Assembly (NCBI RefSeq): GCF_014649875.1
Contig: NZ_BMTW01000001.1
Span: forward strand, 868,001-932,000
Origin: Streptomyces rubiginosohelvolus
Lineage (GTDB): Bacteria; Actinomycetota; Actinomycetes; Streptomycetales; Streptomycetaceae
Reading direction: 5' to 3'
Length of the DNA stretch: 64,000 nt
Positions 46,841 to 55,844 of this stretch are shown here, one piece after another. Position 1 is the stretch's first letter, and every line of letters starts with the position of its first letter. The notes beneath the pieces are model-generated. The model searched no databases. It was given only the letters and a program-made list of their open reading frames with translations, and had not been told where the DNA came from. The position numbers and the translations under genes are program-made.

Positions 46841-47686
46841 ATGCTCAGCGTTGTGGAAAACTGCTTCTCGCCGCGCACAGCAGCCTTCTTTGACCTGGAC
46901 AAGACGGTCATTGCGAAGTCTTCGACGCTGACCTTCAGCAAGTCCTTCTACCAAGGCGGACTGATCAACCGCCGCGCTGTACTGCGCACCGCGTACACAC
47001 AGTTCGTGTTCCTCGCCGGGGGCGCCGATCACGACCAGATGGAGCGGATGCGTGAATACCTCTCCGCCCTCTGCAAGGGGTGGAACGTCCAGCAGGTCAA
47101 GGAGATCGTCGCCGAGACCTTGCACGACCTGATCGACCCGATCATCTACGACGAGGCCGCCACCCTCATCGAGGAACACCACACGGCAGGGCGCGACGTG
47201 GTCATCGTCTCGACCTCGGGCGCCGAAGTCGTCGAGCCCATCGGCGAACTGCTCGGCGCCGACCGGGTCGTCGCCACGCGCATGGTCGTCGGCGACGACG
47301 GCTGCTTCACGGGAGAGATCGAGTACTACGCCTACGGACCCACCAAGGCCGAGGCCGTGAGGGCGCTCGCCATCTCGGAGGGGTACGACCTTTCGCGCTG
47401 CTACGCCTACAGCGACTCGGCGACCGACGTGCCGATGCTGGAGTCGGTCGGCCATCCGCACGCGGTCAACCCCGACCGCGCGCTGCGCCGCGAAGCGACC
47501 CTTCGCGAGTGGCCGATTCTCGTCTTCAACCGCCCGGTCCGGCTCAAGCAGCGCCTGCCCGCCTTCTCGATGCCGCCGCGCCCCGCCCTCGTGGCGGCGG
47601 CCGCAGTCGGCGCGGCGGCCGTCACCGCCGGGCTGGTCTGGTACGCCAGTCGCCGCCGTACCGCCGGGGCAGTCCTGCCCGGGTGA
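46841..47686 (+). CDS. HAD-IB family phosphatase (SerB-like) with C-terminal membrane helix
   Basis: A 281-residue phosphatase. HAD motif I is AAFFDLDKTVIAKSSTLTF (about residue 16), motif II is VVIVSTSGAEVV and motif III/IV is GYDLSRCYAYSDSATDVPMLESVG, all intact. The helical cap (about 30-110) is of the HAD-IB type. The last 25 residues form a membrane helix (VAAAAVGAAAVTAGLVWYA) and a basic tail, so the enzyme is tethered to the membrane. Homologues are annotated as morphological differentiation proteins in Streptomyces and as Rv3661 in M. tuberculosis. The start is ATG 46841. Substrate is unknown; phosphoserine is only a family guess. Confidence 0.92.
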   Translation: MLSVVENCFSPRTAAFFDLDKTVIAKSSTLTFSKSFYQGGLINRRAVLRTAYTQFVFLAGGADHDQMERMREYLSALCKGWNVQQVKEIVAETLHDLIDPIIYDEAATLIEEHHTAGRDVVIVSTSGAEVVEPIGELLGADRVVATRMVVGDDGCFTGEIEYYAYGPTKAEAVRALAISEGYDLSRCYAYSDSATDVPMLESVGHPHAVNPDRALRREATLREWPILVFNRPVRLKQRLPAFSMPPRPALVAAAAVGAAAVTAGLVWYASRRRTAGAVLPG

Positions 47687-47753
47687 AGCCGAAGCCAGGC
47701 GACAACCCTCGTCCGATTCGCCCTTGATTGAACCTAAAAGTAAAGAAGCGAGG

Positions 47754-47775
47754 CCAGGGGTTTCCGTTCCCCTGG
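47754..47775 (+). terminator. Short hairpin between the HAD gene and the ncRNA
   Basis: CCAGGGG (47754-47760) and CCCCTGG (47769-47775) with an 8-base T-rich loop, 67 bases after the HAD stop. It could end the HAD transcript, and it also falls in the promoter region of the adjacent RNA gene. Confidence 0.5.
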
Positions 47776-47796
47776 TCCTGGAGTACAAAGGACATA

Positions 47797-47986
47797 ACGG
47801 CCCGCGAGACCAAGGACATCCGCGAGGATGACCTGTTGTACGCAGAACGGCCCCACGGACCGCGCACGAGAGCCGAGCACCCACGCGACGTCGACCCGTC
47901 GAATACGGGCCAGCCGCACCAGGTGACGGGCAAAGTACCCGACCTGATGGGCAATTTACGAGGACGCTTGGTAACTGGGCCGACGT
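47797..47986 (+). ncRNA. Probable 6S-like / Ms1-type RNA (scr3559 homologue)
   Basis: No protein is credible here, but the strand folds well. The two ends pair: CGGCCC (47798-47803) with GGGCCG (47977-47982) and ACCAAG (47809-47814) with CTTGGT (47967-47972), leaving an asymmetric internal loop. Inside are hairpins CCCGT-CGAAT-ACGGG and CAGGT..CGGG-caaagta-CCCG-ACCTG. TACAAA at 47784-47789 is a -10-like box placing the 5' end at about 47797, which gives a length of about 190 bases. Location is decisive: S. coelicolor scr3559, a 6S-like RNA, lies in this same gap, and mycobacterial Ms1/MTS2823 lies beside the equivalent HAD gene (both from memory). Those RNAs bind RNA polymerase. Exact ends are estimates. 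Confidence 0.75.
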
Positions 47987-47990
47987 GCCA

Positions 47991-48019
47991 GCGGCGGTAC
48001 CGCACTCCGGTACCGCCGC
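47991..48019 (+). terminator. Perfect 12-bp hairpin, terminator of the 6S-like RNA
   Basis: GCGGCGGTACCG (47991-48002), loop CACTC, CGGTACCGCCGC (48008-48019). It immediately follows the closing stem of the proposed RNA. Confidence 0.8.
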
Positions 48020-48021
48020 AA

Positions 48022-48190
48022 CCCTTGCACCGGGCCATCGCCCCTGGGTCCCACCAGCACCATCGCCTTCGGACCCCGGGCCGCCCGCCGCCCCCTTGCA
48101 CCCGCACCATCACCTTCGGGCCCGGGCAACCCCCTTGCACCCGCGCCATCCCCCTCCGGCTTGACCGCCCCCTCGCACCGGGCCGGAGCC
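48022..48190. repeat. Degenerate ~38-bp C-rich tandem repeats
   Basis: CCCTTGCACC (or CCCTCGCACC) recurs at 48022, 48093, 48132 and 48170, each followed by a C/G-rich stretch containing CCATC and often CACCTTCGG. One further partial unit at about 48053 makes the period close to 38 bases. The region is non-coding, lies between the RNA terminator and the 3' end of the Fic-like gene, and shows the strand asymmetry (C on +, G on -) of a slippage-prone array. Confidence 0.7.
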
Positions 48191-48269
48191 CTGACCGGTT
48201 CGGCGCCCTGGGCCGGGCCCCCGCACCCCTGGCCGAGCCATCACCCCGGAGCGGGCCATCGCCGGACCG

Positions 48270-49094
48270 TCAGGCGGCGCCTCGTTGGAGCGCCTCGCAC
48301 ACTGCGGTCGACTCGCGCACACCCAGCTCGATCGAGCGCCCGCAGTGGGCGATCCAGGCGGCCATGCCCTCGGGGGTTCCGGCCGTGTAGCCCTCGAACG
48401 CCGCGACATAGGCCGCCCGGCCCTGTTCCGCGTGTCCCACCTCGGCCGGGCAGATCGACTTCGGGTCCAGCCCGCTGCCGATCAGCACGATGCGCTCGGC
48501 CGTCCGGGCCACCAGACCGTTGTGCGAGCCGAAGGGGCGCAGCGCCAGCAGTTCACCGTGCACCACGGCGGCCGTGATCAGGGCGGGGGCGCTGCCGCCC
48601 GCGATGATCAGGCCCGAGAGCCCTTCGAGTCGCCCGGCGACCTCCCCGGCTCCGGGAAGCGGTGCCTCGATCAGGGGCTCGTCCACGGCCTCGCCCGCCA
48701 GCCGAGGGCGCCCCACCGCGTCGTCGGAGGTCGCCCCGCCGGCCGCCACCAGATGCAGCCGGGCCAGCACCCGCAGCGGTGACTGCCGCCAGACGGAAAG
48801 GAGTTGCCCCGCCTCGGCCGTGAGTCGCAGCGCCGCACCGACGGTGCGCGCCTCGTCCTCCCCGCTGAAGTCGGTACGCCGACGAACCTCTTCAAGGTTC
48901 CAGTCGGCACCGGCCAGTGCGGCCGAACCACGAGAACCCCGCAGTGCGGCTTCGGCCGTGACCTCATTGCTGCGGCGCCGCATGACGCGGTGGCCGTAGA
49001 CCCGGTCGACGGCCTTGCGCACGGAGTCCACGGCATCGGGCACACCTGGCAGGGAAGCGAGCGCGGCAAGCGGGTCTGAGGCAGTCGTACTCAT
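48270..49094 (-). CDS. Fic-fold protein with degenerate active-site motif
   Basis: A 274-residue protein usually annotated vaguely (oxidoreductase or hypothetical). The region ALRPFGSHNGLVARTAERIVLIGSGL (about residues 185-210) aligns with the Fic core HPFxxGNGRxxR: the Pro-Phe, Asn-Gly and downstream Arg are kept, but the catalytic His is Arg and the second Gly-Arg is Gly-Leu. HGELLALRPF precedes it, as in Fic proteins. The N-terminal RRSNEVTAEAALRGSRGSAALAGADWNLEEVRR resembles the Fic N-terminal helices. Without the His, AMP transfer is unlikely, so it may bind nucleotide or protein only. It is convergent with the ncRNA and divergent from the CooC-like gene; the mycobacterial order has a hypothetical protein here too. 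Confidence 0.7.
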   Translation of the reverse strand: MSTTASDPLAALASLPGVPDAVDSVRKAVDRVYGHRVMRRRSNEVTAEAALRGSRGSAALAGADWNLEEVRRRTDFSGEDEARTVGAALRLTAEAGQLLSVWRQSPLRVLARLHLVAAGGATSDDAVGRPRLAGEAVDEPLIEAPLPGAGEVAGRLEGLSGLIIAGGSAPALITAAVVHGELLALRPFGSHNGLVARTAERIVLIGSGLDPKSICPAEVGHAEQGRAAYVAAFEGYTAGTPEGMAAWIAHCGRSIELGVRESTAVCEALQRGAA

Positions 49095-49196
49095 AAGTAG
49101 CGAGGCTACGCGCCCGCCCCACCCGGACCACCCTCAAGTGGCCATCTTCACGAACGATGACAGCGCACCGCAATGGAGCCACTACCCTAGGTGAAC

Positions 49197-50192
49197 ATGA
49201 AGATCGCTTTCGTCGGGAAGGGCGGCAGCGGAAAGACCACGCTGTCCTCGCTCTTCATCCGCCACCTCGCCGCCAACGAAGCCCACGTCATCGCCGTGGA
49301 CGCCGATATCAACCAGCACCTGGGGGCAGCCCTCGGACTGGACGACGCGGAGTCCGCCGCGCTGCCCGCCATGGGCGCCTACCTCCCCCTCATCAAGGAC
49401 TACCTGCGGGGCGCCAACCCCCGTATCGCTTCCGCCGAGACGATGATCAAGACCACTCCGCCCGGCGAGGGCTCCCGGCTGCTGCGGGTCCGCGAGGACA
49501 ACCCGATCTTCGATGCCTGTGCGCGTACGGTGCGGCTCGACGACGGAGACATCCGGCTGATGGCGACGGGCCCCTTCACGGAGTCCGACCTCGGCGTCGC
49601 CTGCTACCACTCCAAGGTCGGGGCCGTGGAGCTCTGCCTCAACCACCTGGTCGACGGCCCCGACGAGTACGTCGTGGTCGACATGACGGCGGGCTCGGAC
49701 TCGTTCGCCTCGGGCATGTTCACCCGCTTCGACATGACGTTCCTGGTCGCGGAGCCGACCCGGAAGGGGGTGTCGGTGTACCGCCAGTACAAGGAGTACG
49801 CACGCGACTTCGGCGTCGCCCTGAAGGTCGTCGGGAACAAGGTGCAGGGCCCGGACGACCTGGATTTCCTGCGTGCGGAGGTCGGCGACGACCTGCTGAT
49901 CGGGATCGGTCACTCCGACTGGGTCCGGTCGATGGAGAAGGGGCGGCCGTCCAGGTTCGAGCTGCTGGAGGCCGACAACCGGATGGCCCTGCAGACGCTG
50001 CAGGACACCGCCGAGGACTCGTACGAGCTGCGCGACTGGGAGCGCTACACACGCCAGATGGTGCACTTCCACCTGAAGAACGCCGAGAGCTGGGGCAACG
50101 AGAAGACCGGCGCCGACCTGGCGGCCCAGGTCGACCCGGCCTTCGTACTCGACGAACGGCACGCCGGGGCGGGCGTCGCGGCACCCGCCTGA
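49197..50192 (+). CDS. CooC/MinD-like P-loop ATPase
   Basis: A 331-residue cytosolic ATPase of the SIMIBI class. The deviant Walker A is MKIAFVGKGGSGKTTLSSLF (Lys at both signature positions, residues about 8 and 14). Switch I is VIAVDADINQHLGAALGL and switch II is VVVDMTAGSDSFASGMF. CooC proteins of this type insert metal or sort cofactors. The ATG at 49197 follows AGGTGA directly; an in-frame GTG at 49191 lacks a ribosome site. It is divergent from the Fic-like gene (102-base gap). Actual client is unknown. Confidence 0.88.
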   Translation: MKIAFVGKGGSGKTTLSSLFIRHLAANEAHVIAVDADINQHLGAALGLDDAESAALPAMGAYLPLIKDYLRGANPRIASAETMIKTTPPGEGSRLLRVREDNPIFDACARTVRLDDGDIRLMATGPFTESDLGVACYHSKVGAVELCLNHLVDGPDEYVVVDMTAGSDSFASGMFTRFDMTFLVAEPTRKGVSVYRQYKEYARDFGVALKVVGNKVQGPDDLDFLRAEVGDDLLIGIGHSDWVRSMEKGRPSRFELLEADNRMALQTLQDTAEDSYELRDWERYTRQMVHFHLKNAESWGNEKTGADLAAQVDPAFVLDERHAGAGVAAPA

Positions 50193-50274
50193 AGCGACGC
50201 CTGGGAGCCGTCGCGGAACGCCGGCCCCTGAGCACCGACCCACGAACGTCGGCCCCAAAGCACCGGCCCCCGAG

Positions 50275-50314
50275 CGTCGTTCGCCGGCCACCCCAGGGTG
50301 ACCGGCGAACGACG
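50275..50314. terminator. Bidirectional hairpin between convergent genes
   Basis: CGTCGTTCGCCGG (50275-50287) pairs with CCGGCGAACGACG (50302-50314), with a further CACCC/GGGTG inner stem. It lies 82 bases after the CooC-like stop and 79 bases after the deacetylase stop on the other strand. The rest of the gap (50320-50390) is a short GACCGCGG repeat array. Confidence 0.82.
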
Positions 50315-50392
50315 CGGCGATGCAGCGACCGCGGCGAAGCAGTGGTGCAGTGACCGCGGTGGTGCGGCGACCGCGGTGCGGTCAGTCGGGAT

Positions 50393-51757
50393 TCAGCCGG
50401 TCGCCCCGGCGGGAGGCGCACCCGCGTCGGCCTCCGCGGGCTTCTCGGCGGGCTTCCCCGCCGGCTTCCCCTCGGGCTGCGCGGCGCCCGGCTGCTTGCC
50501 GAGGTAGGACGACCAGCCCGTCTTCGGAGCCTCGCCGACGCCGAGCGTCGTGAGCTTGGCCAGCGTCTTCGGGTCCTGCGCGTCCAGCCAGTCGACGAGC
50601 TGCCGGAAGGACACGCAGCGCACACCTTCCTTGGTGCACACGTTCGCGATGGTCTCCTCGACGGCGCGCATATAGGTGCCACCGTTCCAGGACTCGAAGT
50701 GGTTGCCGATGATCAGGGGCGCCCGGTTGCCCTCGTACGAGCGGTCGAAGGCCTGGAGCAGCCCGTCCCGCATCTGGTTCCCCCAGTACTCGTGCTGGGA
50801 GGGGTCGCCCTGGGTGGTCGTCCCGGACTGGTTGACCATGAAGTTGTAGTCCATCGAGAGGGTCTCGAAGGCGCGGCCGGGCATCGGGACGAGCTGGAGC
50901 GGGATGTCCCAGACCCCGCCCTTCTTCTGGGGCCAGACCTGGTTGCCGACGCCGCTGGAGTCGTAGCGGAAGCCCATGGTCCGGGCGGCGGCGACCATGT
51001 TGTCCTTGCCTTCGAGGCAGGGGGTGCGGGCGCCGATCAGTTCCTTCTCGTAGTCGAAGGGGAGCGGCGCCTCGCCCTTCAGCTCCGGGGTGTTGGTCTT
51101 CCAGCCCTTGACGAAAGCTTTCGCCTGGCTGATTTCGCTCTCCCACTCATCGACGGACCAGGTCCCGACGCCGCCGTCCGCGCCGCAGAAGTGGCCGTTG
51201 AAGTGGGTGCCGATCTCGTTGCCGTCCTTCCAGGCGGCTCGGACCTCGGCGAGGGTGTCGCGGATGCCCTCGGTGTCGTTGAAGCCGATGTCGGAGCGGC
51301 CCGGCGCGTGCTGGGGCGGGTTGTAGAGGTCCTTCTTCTCCTCCGGCAGCAGGTACACGCCGCTCAGGAAGTACGTCATCTTGGCGTTGTACTTCTTGGC
51401 CACGCCGCGGAAGTGCGAGAAGAGCTTCTGGCTGTCCTCCCCGGCTCCGTCCCAGGAGAACACCACGAACTGGGGCGGCTTCTCGCCGGGAGCGAGACGT
51501 TCGACGGCCGGCACGTTCGGCTGGACGCCGGTGAAGGCGGTGGAGCCGTCCCCGATGAGCTTGACCGCGTTCTTCGGGGCGTTGGCCGGTGGGTTCTCCT
51601 TGGCGCCGTGGGCGCCCTTCTCCGCGTCGGTCTCCGCACCTCCGGACGCCGATCCTCCGGCTCCGCTGCCGGACACAGAGCCGGAACAGCCCGCGAGAAC
51701 GGCGACCAGGGCCGTGGACATGACGCCCATGGCGATCCTCTTCGTGGCGGCCATCAT
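50393..51757 (-). CDS. Polysaccharide deacetylase-family (CE4) lipoprotein
   Basis: A 454-residue exported lipoprotein. MMAATKRIAMGVMSTALVAVLAGCSGS is a signal peptide with lipobox VLAGC, followed by a Gly/Ser-rich linker. The NodB-type domain has FVVFSWDGAGEDS (motif 1, catalytic/metal Asp), GNEIGTHFNGHFCG (motif 2, the two metal-binding His of H-x-x-x-H) and TPCLEGKDN (motif 3). The second motif-1 Asp is replaced by Gly, so activity on chitin or peptidoglycan is possible but not assured. The C-terminus has a Lys/Pro/Ala-Glu repeat tail. The start ATG 51757 follows GAGGGTGGGCGG. Divergent from acsA. Confidence 0.85.
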   Translation of the reverse strand: MMAATKRIAMGVMSTALVAVLAGCSGSVSGSGAGGSASGGAETDAEKGAHGAKENPPANAPKNAVKLIGDGSTAFTGVQPNVPAVERLAPGEKPPQFVVFSWDGAGEDSQKLFSHFRGVAKKYNAKMTYFLSGVYLLPEEKKDLYNPPQHAPGRSDIGFNDTEGIRDTLAEVRAAWKDGNEIGTHFNGHFCGADGGVGTWSVDEWESEISQAKAFVKGWKTNTPELKGEAPLPFDYEKELIGARTPCLEGKDNMVAAARTMGFRYDSSGVGNQVWPQKKGGVWDIPLQLVPMPGRAFETLSMDYNFMVNQSGTTTQGDPSQHEYWGNQMRDGLLQAFDRSYEGNRAPLIIGNHFESWNGGTYMRAVEETIANVCTKEGVRCVSFRQLVDWLDAQDPKTLAKLTTLGVGEAPKTGWSSYLGKQPGAAQPEGKPAGKPAEKPAEADAGAPPAGATG

Positions 51758-51884
51758 CCGCCCACCCTCTTCCTTGCAGGTCATGTGCGCCGAAGTGCAT
51801 AGAAGTGCGCCGAAGTGCGGCGAAGTACCGACGGCGGCGCGGCCAAATTCGCACGCAGCCCCGCACGGGCAAGGGCGACATACC

Positions 51885-51904
51885 GAATGAAAAGCTTTTT
51901 ATTC
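51885..51904. promoter_or_regulatory. AT-rich 20-bp palindrome in the deacetylase-acsA gap
   Basis: GAATGAAAAG-CTTTTTATTC is self-complementary except for one central-flank pair (G/T). It and its flanks (51880-51930, including ACTAATAGGAGTTATCGAATAG) are the most AT-rich stretch for kilobases. It lies 128 bases upstream of the deacetylase start and 277 upstream of acsA. The composition suits promoters or an operator; the factor is unknown. The remaining gap (51758-52180) shows no gene. Confidence 0.55.
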
Positions 51905-52180
51905 ACTAATAGGAGTTATCGAATAGCCCGAACGCCTCCGGTCTGAACCGGACGGACCCGAAGCCCGTGCCATCAGATGACCCCGGATGACCCTGTTCGG
52001 ATGGCCGGAAATGTCGCGCGCCTCGCGTCGTTCGGCGGCTCTCGAACGCGGAGCGGGATCATGGCCCCATACACGAGAACACAGGTCTAAACCAATTCCC
52101 GGCAGGCCCTTGTCACCCGGCCTCGCGCCTGATGAGCTATGCCCCGGGACACAACGGACACCCTGGGACTGGGAGAAGTC

Positions 52181-54139
52181 GTGAGTAACGAGAGCCTGGC
52201 CAACCTGCTTCGGGAAGAGCGGAAGTTCGCTCCGCCTGCCGAGCTGGCCGCCAACGCCAACGTCACCGCAGAGGCGTACGAGCAGGCCGAGGCGGACCGG
52301 CTGGGCTTCTGGGCCGAGCAGGCCCGCCGCCTGACGTGGGCCACCGAGCCGACCGAGACCCTCGACTGGAGCAACCCGCCCTTCGCCAAGTGGTTCGCGG
52401 ACGGCAAGCTGAACGTCGCGTACAACTGCGTGGACCGCCACGTCGAGGCGGGCAACGGCGACCGGGTCGCCATCCACTTCGAGGGCGAGCCGGGCGACAG
52501 CCGGGCCATCACCTACGCGGAGCTGAAGGACGAGGTCTCCCGGGCCGCCAACGCCCTCACCGAGCTGGGCGTCGGCAAGGGCGACCGGGTGGCCGTCTAT
52601 CTGCCGATGATCCCCGAGGCCGCCGTCGCGATGCTGGCCTGTGCCCGCATCGGCGCCGCGCACTCCGTGGTCTTCGGCGGCTTCTCGGCCGACGCCATCG
52701 CCGCCCGTATCAAGGACGCGGACGCCAAGGTCGTCATCACGGCCGACGGCGGCTACCGCCGCGGCAAGCCCTCCGCGCTGAAGCCCGCCGTCGACGACGC
52801 CGTATCCCGGTTCGACACCGTCGAGCACGTCCTCGTCGTCCGCCGCACCGGTCAGGACACCGCCTGGACCGAGGGCCGTGACGTCTGGTGGCACGAGATC
52901 ACCGCCCGGCAGTCCGCCGAGCACACCCCCGAGGCCTTCGACGCGGAGCAGCCGCTCTTCATCCTCTACACCTCGGGCACCACGGGTAAGCCGAAGGGGA
53001 TCCTGCACACCTCCGGCGGCTACCTCACCCAGGCCTCGTACACGCACCACGCGGTCTTCGACCTCAAGCCGGAGTCCGACGTCTACTGGTGCACCGCCGA
53101 CATCGGCTGGGTGACCGGCCACTCGTACATCGTCTACGGGCCGCTGGCCAACGGCGCGACCCAGGTCATGTACGAGGGCACCCCGGACACCCCGCACCAG
53201 GGCCGGTTCTGGGAGATCGTGCAGAAGTACGGCGTCACGATCCTCTACACCGCCCCGACGGCGATCCGTACGTTCATGAAGTGGGGCGACGACATCCCCG
53301 CCAAGTTCGACCTGTCCTCGCTCCGCGTCCTCGGTTCGGTCGGTGAGCCGATCAACCCCGAGGCCTGGATGTGGTACCGGAAGAACATCGGCGCCGACAA
53401 GTGCCCCATCGTGGACACCTGGTGGCAGACCGAGACCGGCGCGATGATGATCTCGCCGCTGCCCGGTGTGACGGAGACGAAGCCGGGAAGCGCCCAGCGC
53501 GCGCTGCCGGGCATCTCCGCCACCGTCGTGGACGACGAGGCCAACGAGGTGCCGAACGGCGGGGGCGGCTACCTCGTCCTCACCGAGCCGTGGCCCTCCA
53601 TGCTCCGCACCATCTGGGGCGACGACCAGCGCTTCATCGACACCTACTGGTCGCGCTTCGCGGGCAAGTACTTCGCGGGCGACGGTGCGAAGAAGGACGA
53701 GGACGGCGACGTCTGGCTGCTCGGCCGGGTCGACGACGTCATGCTCGTCTCCGGGCACAACATCTCGACCACCGAGGTCGAGTCGGCCCTCGTCTCCCAC
53801 CCGTCGGTCGCCGAGGCCGCCGTGGTCGGCGCGGCCGACGAGACGACCGGTCAGGCCATCGTGGCGTTCGTGATCCTGCGCGGTACGGCGACCGCGTCCG
53901 ACGAACTGGTCGCGGAGCTGCGCAACCACGTCGGGGCGACGCTCGGCCCGATCGCCAAGCCCAAGCGGGTGCTGCCGGTCGCCGAGCTGCCGAAGACCCG
54001 GTCCGGCAAGATCATGCGTCGCCTGCTGCGTGATGTCGCCGAGAACCGCGAGCTGGGCGACGTCACGACGCTGACCGACTCCTCGGTGATGGACCTGATC
54101 ACCACCCAGCTGCCGGCCTCCTCGTCCGACGAGGACTGA
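52181..54139 (+). CDS. acsA: Acetyl-CoA synthetase
   Basis: A 652-residue AMP-forming ligase converting acetate, ATP and CoA to acetyl-CoA. The adenylate-forming core has [19 protein letters not shown] (P-loop, about residue 264), [10 protein letters not shown] (A5), [13 protein letters not shown] and the C-terminal [15 protein letters not shown] with the catalytic, regulatory Lys that is commonly acetylated. The start is GTG 52181 ([12 protein letters not shown]), with GGGAGA upstream; the frame extends back to 52139. Full family length. It leads a same-strand run ending at the hydrolase gene at 57403, but has its own terminator. Confidence 0.97.
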   Translation: MSNESLANLLREERKFAPPAELAANANVTAEAYEQAEADRLGFWAEQARRLTWATEPTETLDWSNPPFAKWFADGKLNVAYNCVDRHVEAGNGDRVAIHFEGEPGDSRAITYAELKDEVSRAANALTELGVGKGDRVAVYLPMIPEAAVAMLACARIGAAHSVVFGGFSADAIAARIKDADAKVVITADGGYRRGKPSALKPAVDDAVSRFDTVEHVLVVRRTGQDTAWTEGRDVWWHEITARQSAEHTPEAFDAEQPLFILYTSGTTGKPKGILHTSGGYLTQASYTHHAVFDLKPESDVYWCTADIGWVTGHSYIVYGPLANGATQVMYEGTPDTPHQGRFWEIVQKYGVTILYTAPTAIRTFMKWGDDIPAKFDLSSLRVLGSVGEPINPEAWMWYRKNIGADKCPIVDTWWQTETGAMMISPLPGVTETKPGSAQRALPGISATVVDDEANEVPNGGGGYLVLTEPWPSMLRTIWGDDQRFIDTYWSRFAGKYFAGDGAKKDEDGDVWLLGRVDDVMLVSGHNISTTEVESALVSHPSVAEAAVVGAADETTGQAIVAFVILRGTATASDELVAELRNHVGATLGPIAKPKRVLPVAELPKTRSGKIMRRLLRDVAENRELGDVTTLTDSSVMDLITTQLPASSSDED

Positions 54140-54169
54140 CGACACGGGACCGCTGCACGCGTACGGCTC

Positions 54170-54204
54170 CGATGGGCACCCGGCGACACGCCGGGTGCCC
54201 ATCG
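54170..54204 (+). terminator. 15-bp perfect hairpin terminator of acsA
   Basis: CGATGGGCACCCGGC (54170-54184), loop GACAC, GCCGGGTGCCCATCG (54190-54204), followed by GGCTTTCGG. It is 30 bases after the acsA stop codon. Confidence 0.88.
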
Positions 54205-54382
54205 GGCTTTCGGGCCGATGATCACCTCGTACGATCACGCCCCCGCACGCCCCAGGTAGGGTGGACGCTCCACCGACACATTCGGACAACTTCAGAGAAC
54301 ATCTCCACAGGGGCGCCGGGAAGTCTGGTCGGCATGTCGACCCACCATGCCCGTACGCCGTCCCCGCCTGGAGGTTTCTCCC

Positions 54383-55804
54383 GTGGCACCGCCCACCCAG
54401 GACACCCCGCCCACTCCTGCCCCGCCGCGCCGCCCGCTGCTCGGCAGGCTCTCGCTCCCCGAGCGGAACTACGTGGCGGAGGCCCTCCGCACCGAGACGG
54501 TCGGTGGCGTACTGCTGCTGGTGGCGGCGGTCGCCGCACTCGTCTGGGCCAACACCTTCGGCGGCTCGTACAAAGAGGTCAGCGGCTTCCACTTCGGTCC
54601 CGGCGCCCTCGGCCTGGACCTCTCCGTGGCGCACTGGGCGGCGGACGGGCTGCTCGCCGTCTTCTTCTTCGTCGCCGGTGTGGAGCTGAAGCGCGAACTG
54701 GTCGCGGGCGAACTCCGCGATCCGAAGGCCGCGGCTCTCCCCGTGGTGGCGGCCCTGTGCGGCATGGCCGTGCCCGCCCTCGTCTACTTCCTCACCACCG
54801 TCATCGGCGGCGGCTCGACGGACGGCTGGGCGGTCCCGACGGCGACCGACATCGCCTTCGCCCTCGCCGTACTCGCGGTCATCGGCACGTCGCTGCCGTC
54901 CGCACTGCGCGCCTTCCTGCTCACTCTGGCCGTCGTCGACGACCTCTTCGCGATCCTGATCATCGCGGTGTTCTTCACCTCGGACCTGAACTTCCTGGCC
55001 CTCGGCGGGGCCGTCCTCGGCCTGGTCGTCTTCTACCTCCTCCTCCGTTTCGACGTACGCGGCTGGTACGTCTACGTCCCGCTCGCCCTGGTCATCTGGG
55101 GCCTGATGTACAACAGCGGCGTCCACGCCACCATCGCCGGTGTCGCCATGGGCCTGATGCTGCGCTGCACCCGGCGCGAGGGCGAGCAGCACTCCCCCGG
55201 TGAGCACATCGAGCACCTCGTCCGCCCGCTGTCGGCCGGGATCGCCGTCCCGCTGTTCGCCCTGTTCTCGGCCGGGGTCTCGGTGAACGGCGAGGCGCTG
55301 GCCGGCGTCTTCACCCGGCCCGAGACGCTCGGCGTCGTCCTCGGTCTCGTCGTCGGCAAGACCGTCGGCATCTTCGGCGGCACCTACCTCGCCGCCCGCT
55401 TCACCAAGGCGGAGCTGAACAAGGACCTGGCCTGGGCCGACGTCCTCGCGCTCGCCTCGCTCGCCGGCATCGGCTTCACCGTCTCGCTGCTCATCGGCGA
55501 ACTCGCCTTCGAGGGCGACCCGGAAATGGTCAACGAGATCAAGGCCGCCGTCCTGCTCGGCTCGCTGATCGCGGCGACGCTCGCCTGTGTCCTGCTCAAG
55601 CTCCGCGTCCGCAAGTACAAGGAGCTGTACGAGGCCGAGGAGCTGGACGAGGACGAATCCGGGGTACCGGATGTCTACGAGCAGGATGATCCGGAATATC
55701 ACCTGCGGATGGCCGCCATCCACGAGCGCAAGGCGGCCGAACACCGCCGTCTCGCCGAAGAACGGGCGGGGGCAGCGAGCGACAAGCCGAACAGTCCGGC
55801 ATGA
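54383..55804 (+). CDS. nhaA: Na+/H+ antiporter NhaA
   Basis: A 473-residue, 12-helix antiporter exchanging internal sodium for external protons. It contains the NhaA ion-site pattern TDIAFALAVLAVIG and LTLAVVDDLFAILIIAVFF with the two adjacent Asp residues. FFFVAGVELKRELV (helix 2) and MYNSGVHATIAGVAMGL also match. The start GTG 54383 follows GGAGG by nine bases; an ATG at 54347 is in frame. The C-terminal 50 residues (EELDEDESGVPDVYEQDDPEYHLRMAAIHERKAAEHRRLAEE) form a charged cytoplasmic tail not seen in short NhaA proteins. Its promoter must lie in 54205-54380. Confidence 0.95.
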   Translation: MAPPTQDTPPTPAPPRRPLLGRLSLPERNYVAEALRTETVGGVLLLVAAVAALVWANTFGGSYKEVSGFHFGPGALGLDLSVAHWAADGLLAVFFFVAGVELKRELVAGELRDPKAAALPVVAALCGMAVPALVYFLTTVIGGGSTDGWAVPTATDIAFALAVLAVIGTSLPSALRAFLLTLAVVDDLFAILIIAVFFTSDLNFLALGGAVLGLVVFYLLLRFDVRGWYVYVPLALVIWGLMYNSGVHATIAGVAMGLMLRCTRREGEQHSPGEHIEHLVRPLSAGIAVPLFALFSAGVSVNGEALAGVFTRPETLGVVLGLVVGKTVGIFGGTYLAARFTKAELNKDLAWADVLALASLAGIGFTVSLLIGELAFEGDPEMVNEIKAAVLLGSLIAATLACVLLKLRVRKYKELYEAEELDEDESGVPDVYEQDDPEYHLRMAAIHERKAAEHRRLAEERAGAASDKPNSPA

Positions 55805-55844
55805 TCTGACATCGGATGTGTCGAAGACGGAGAGGGAGTCAGGG

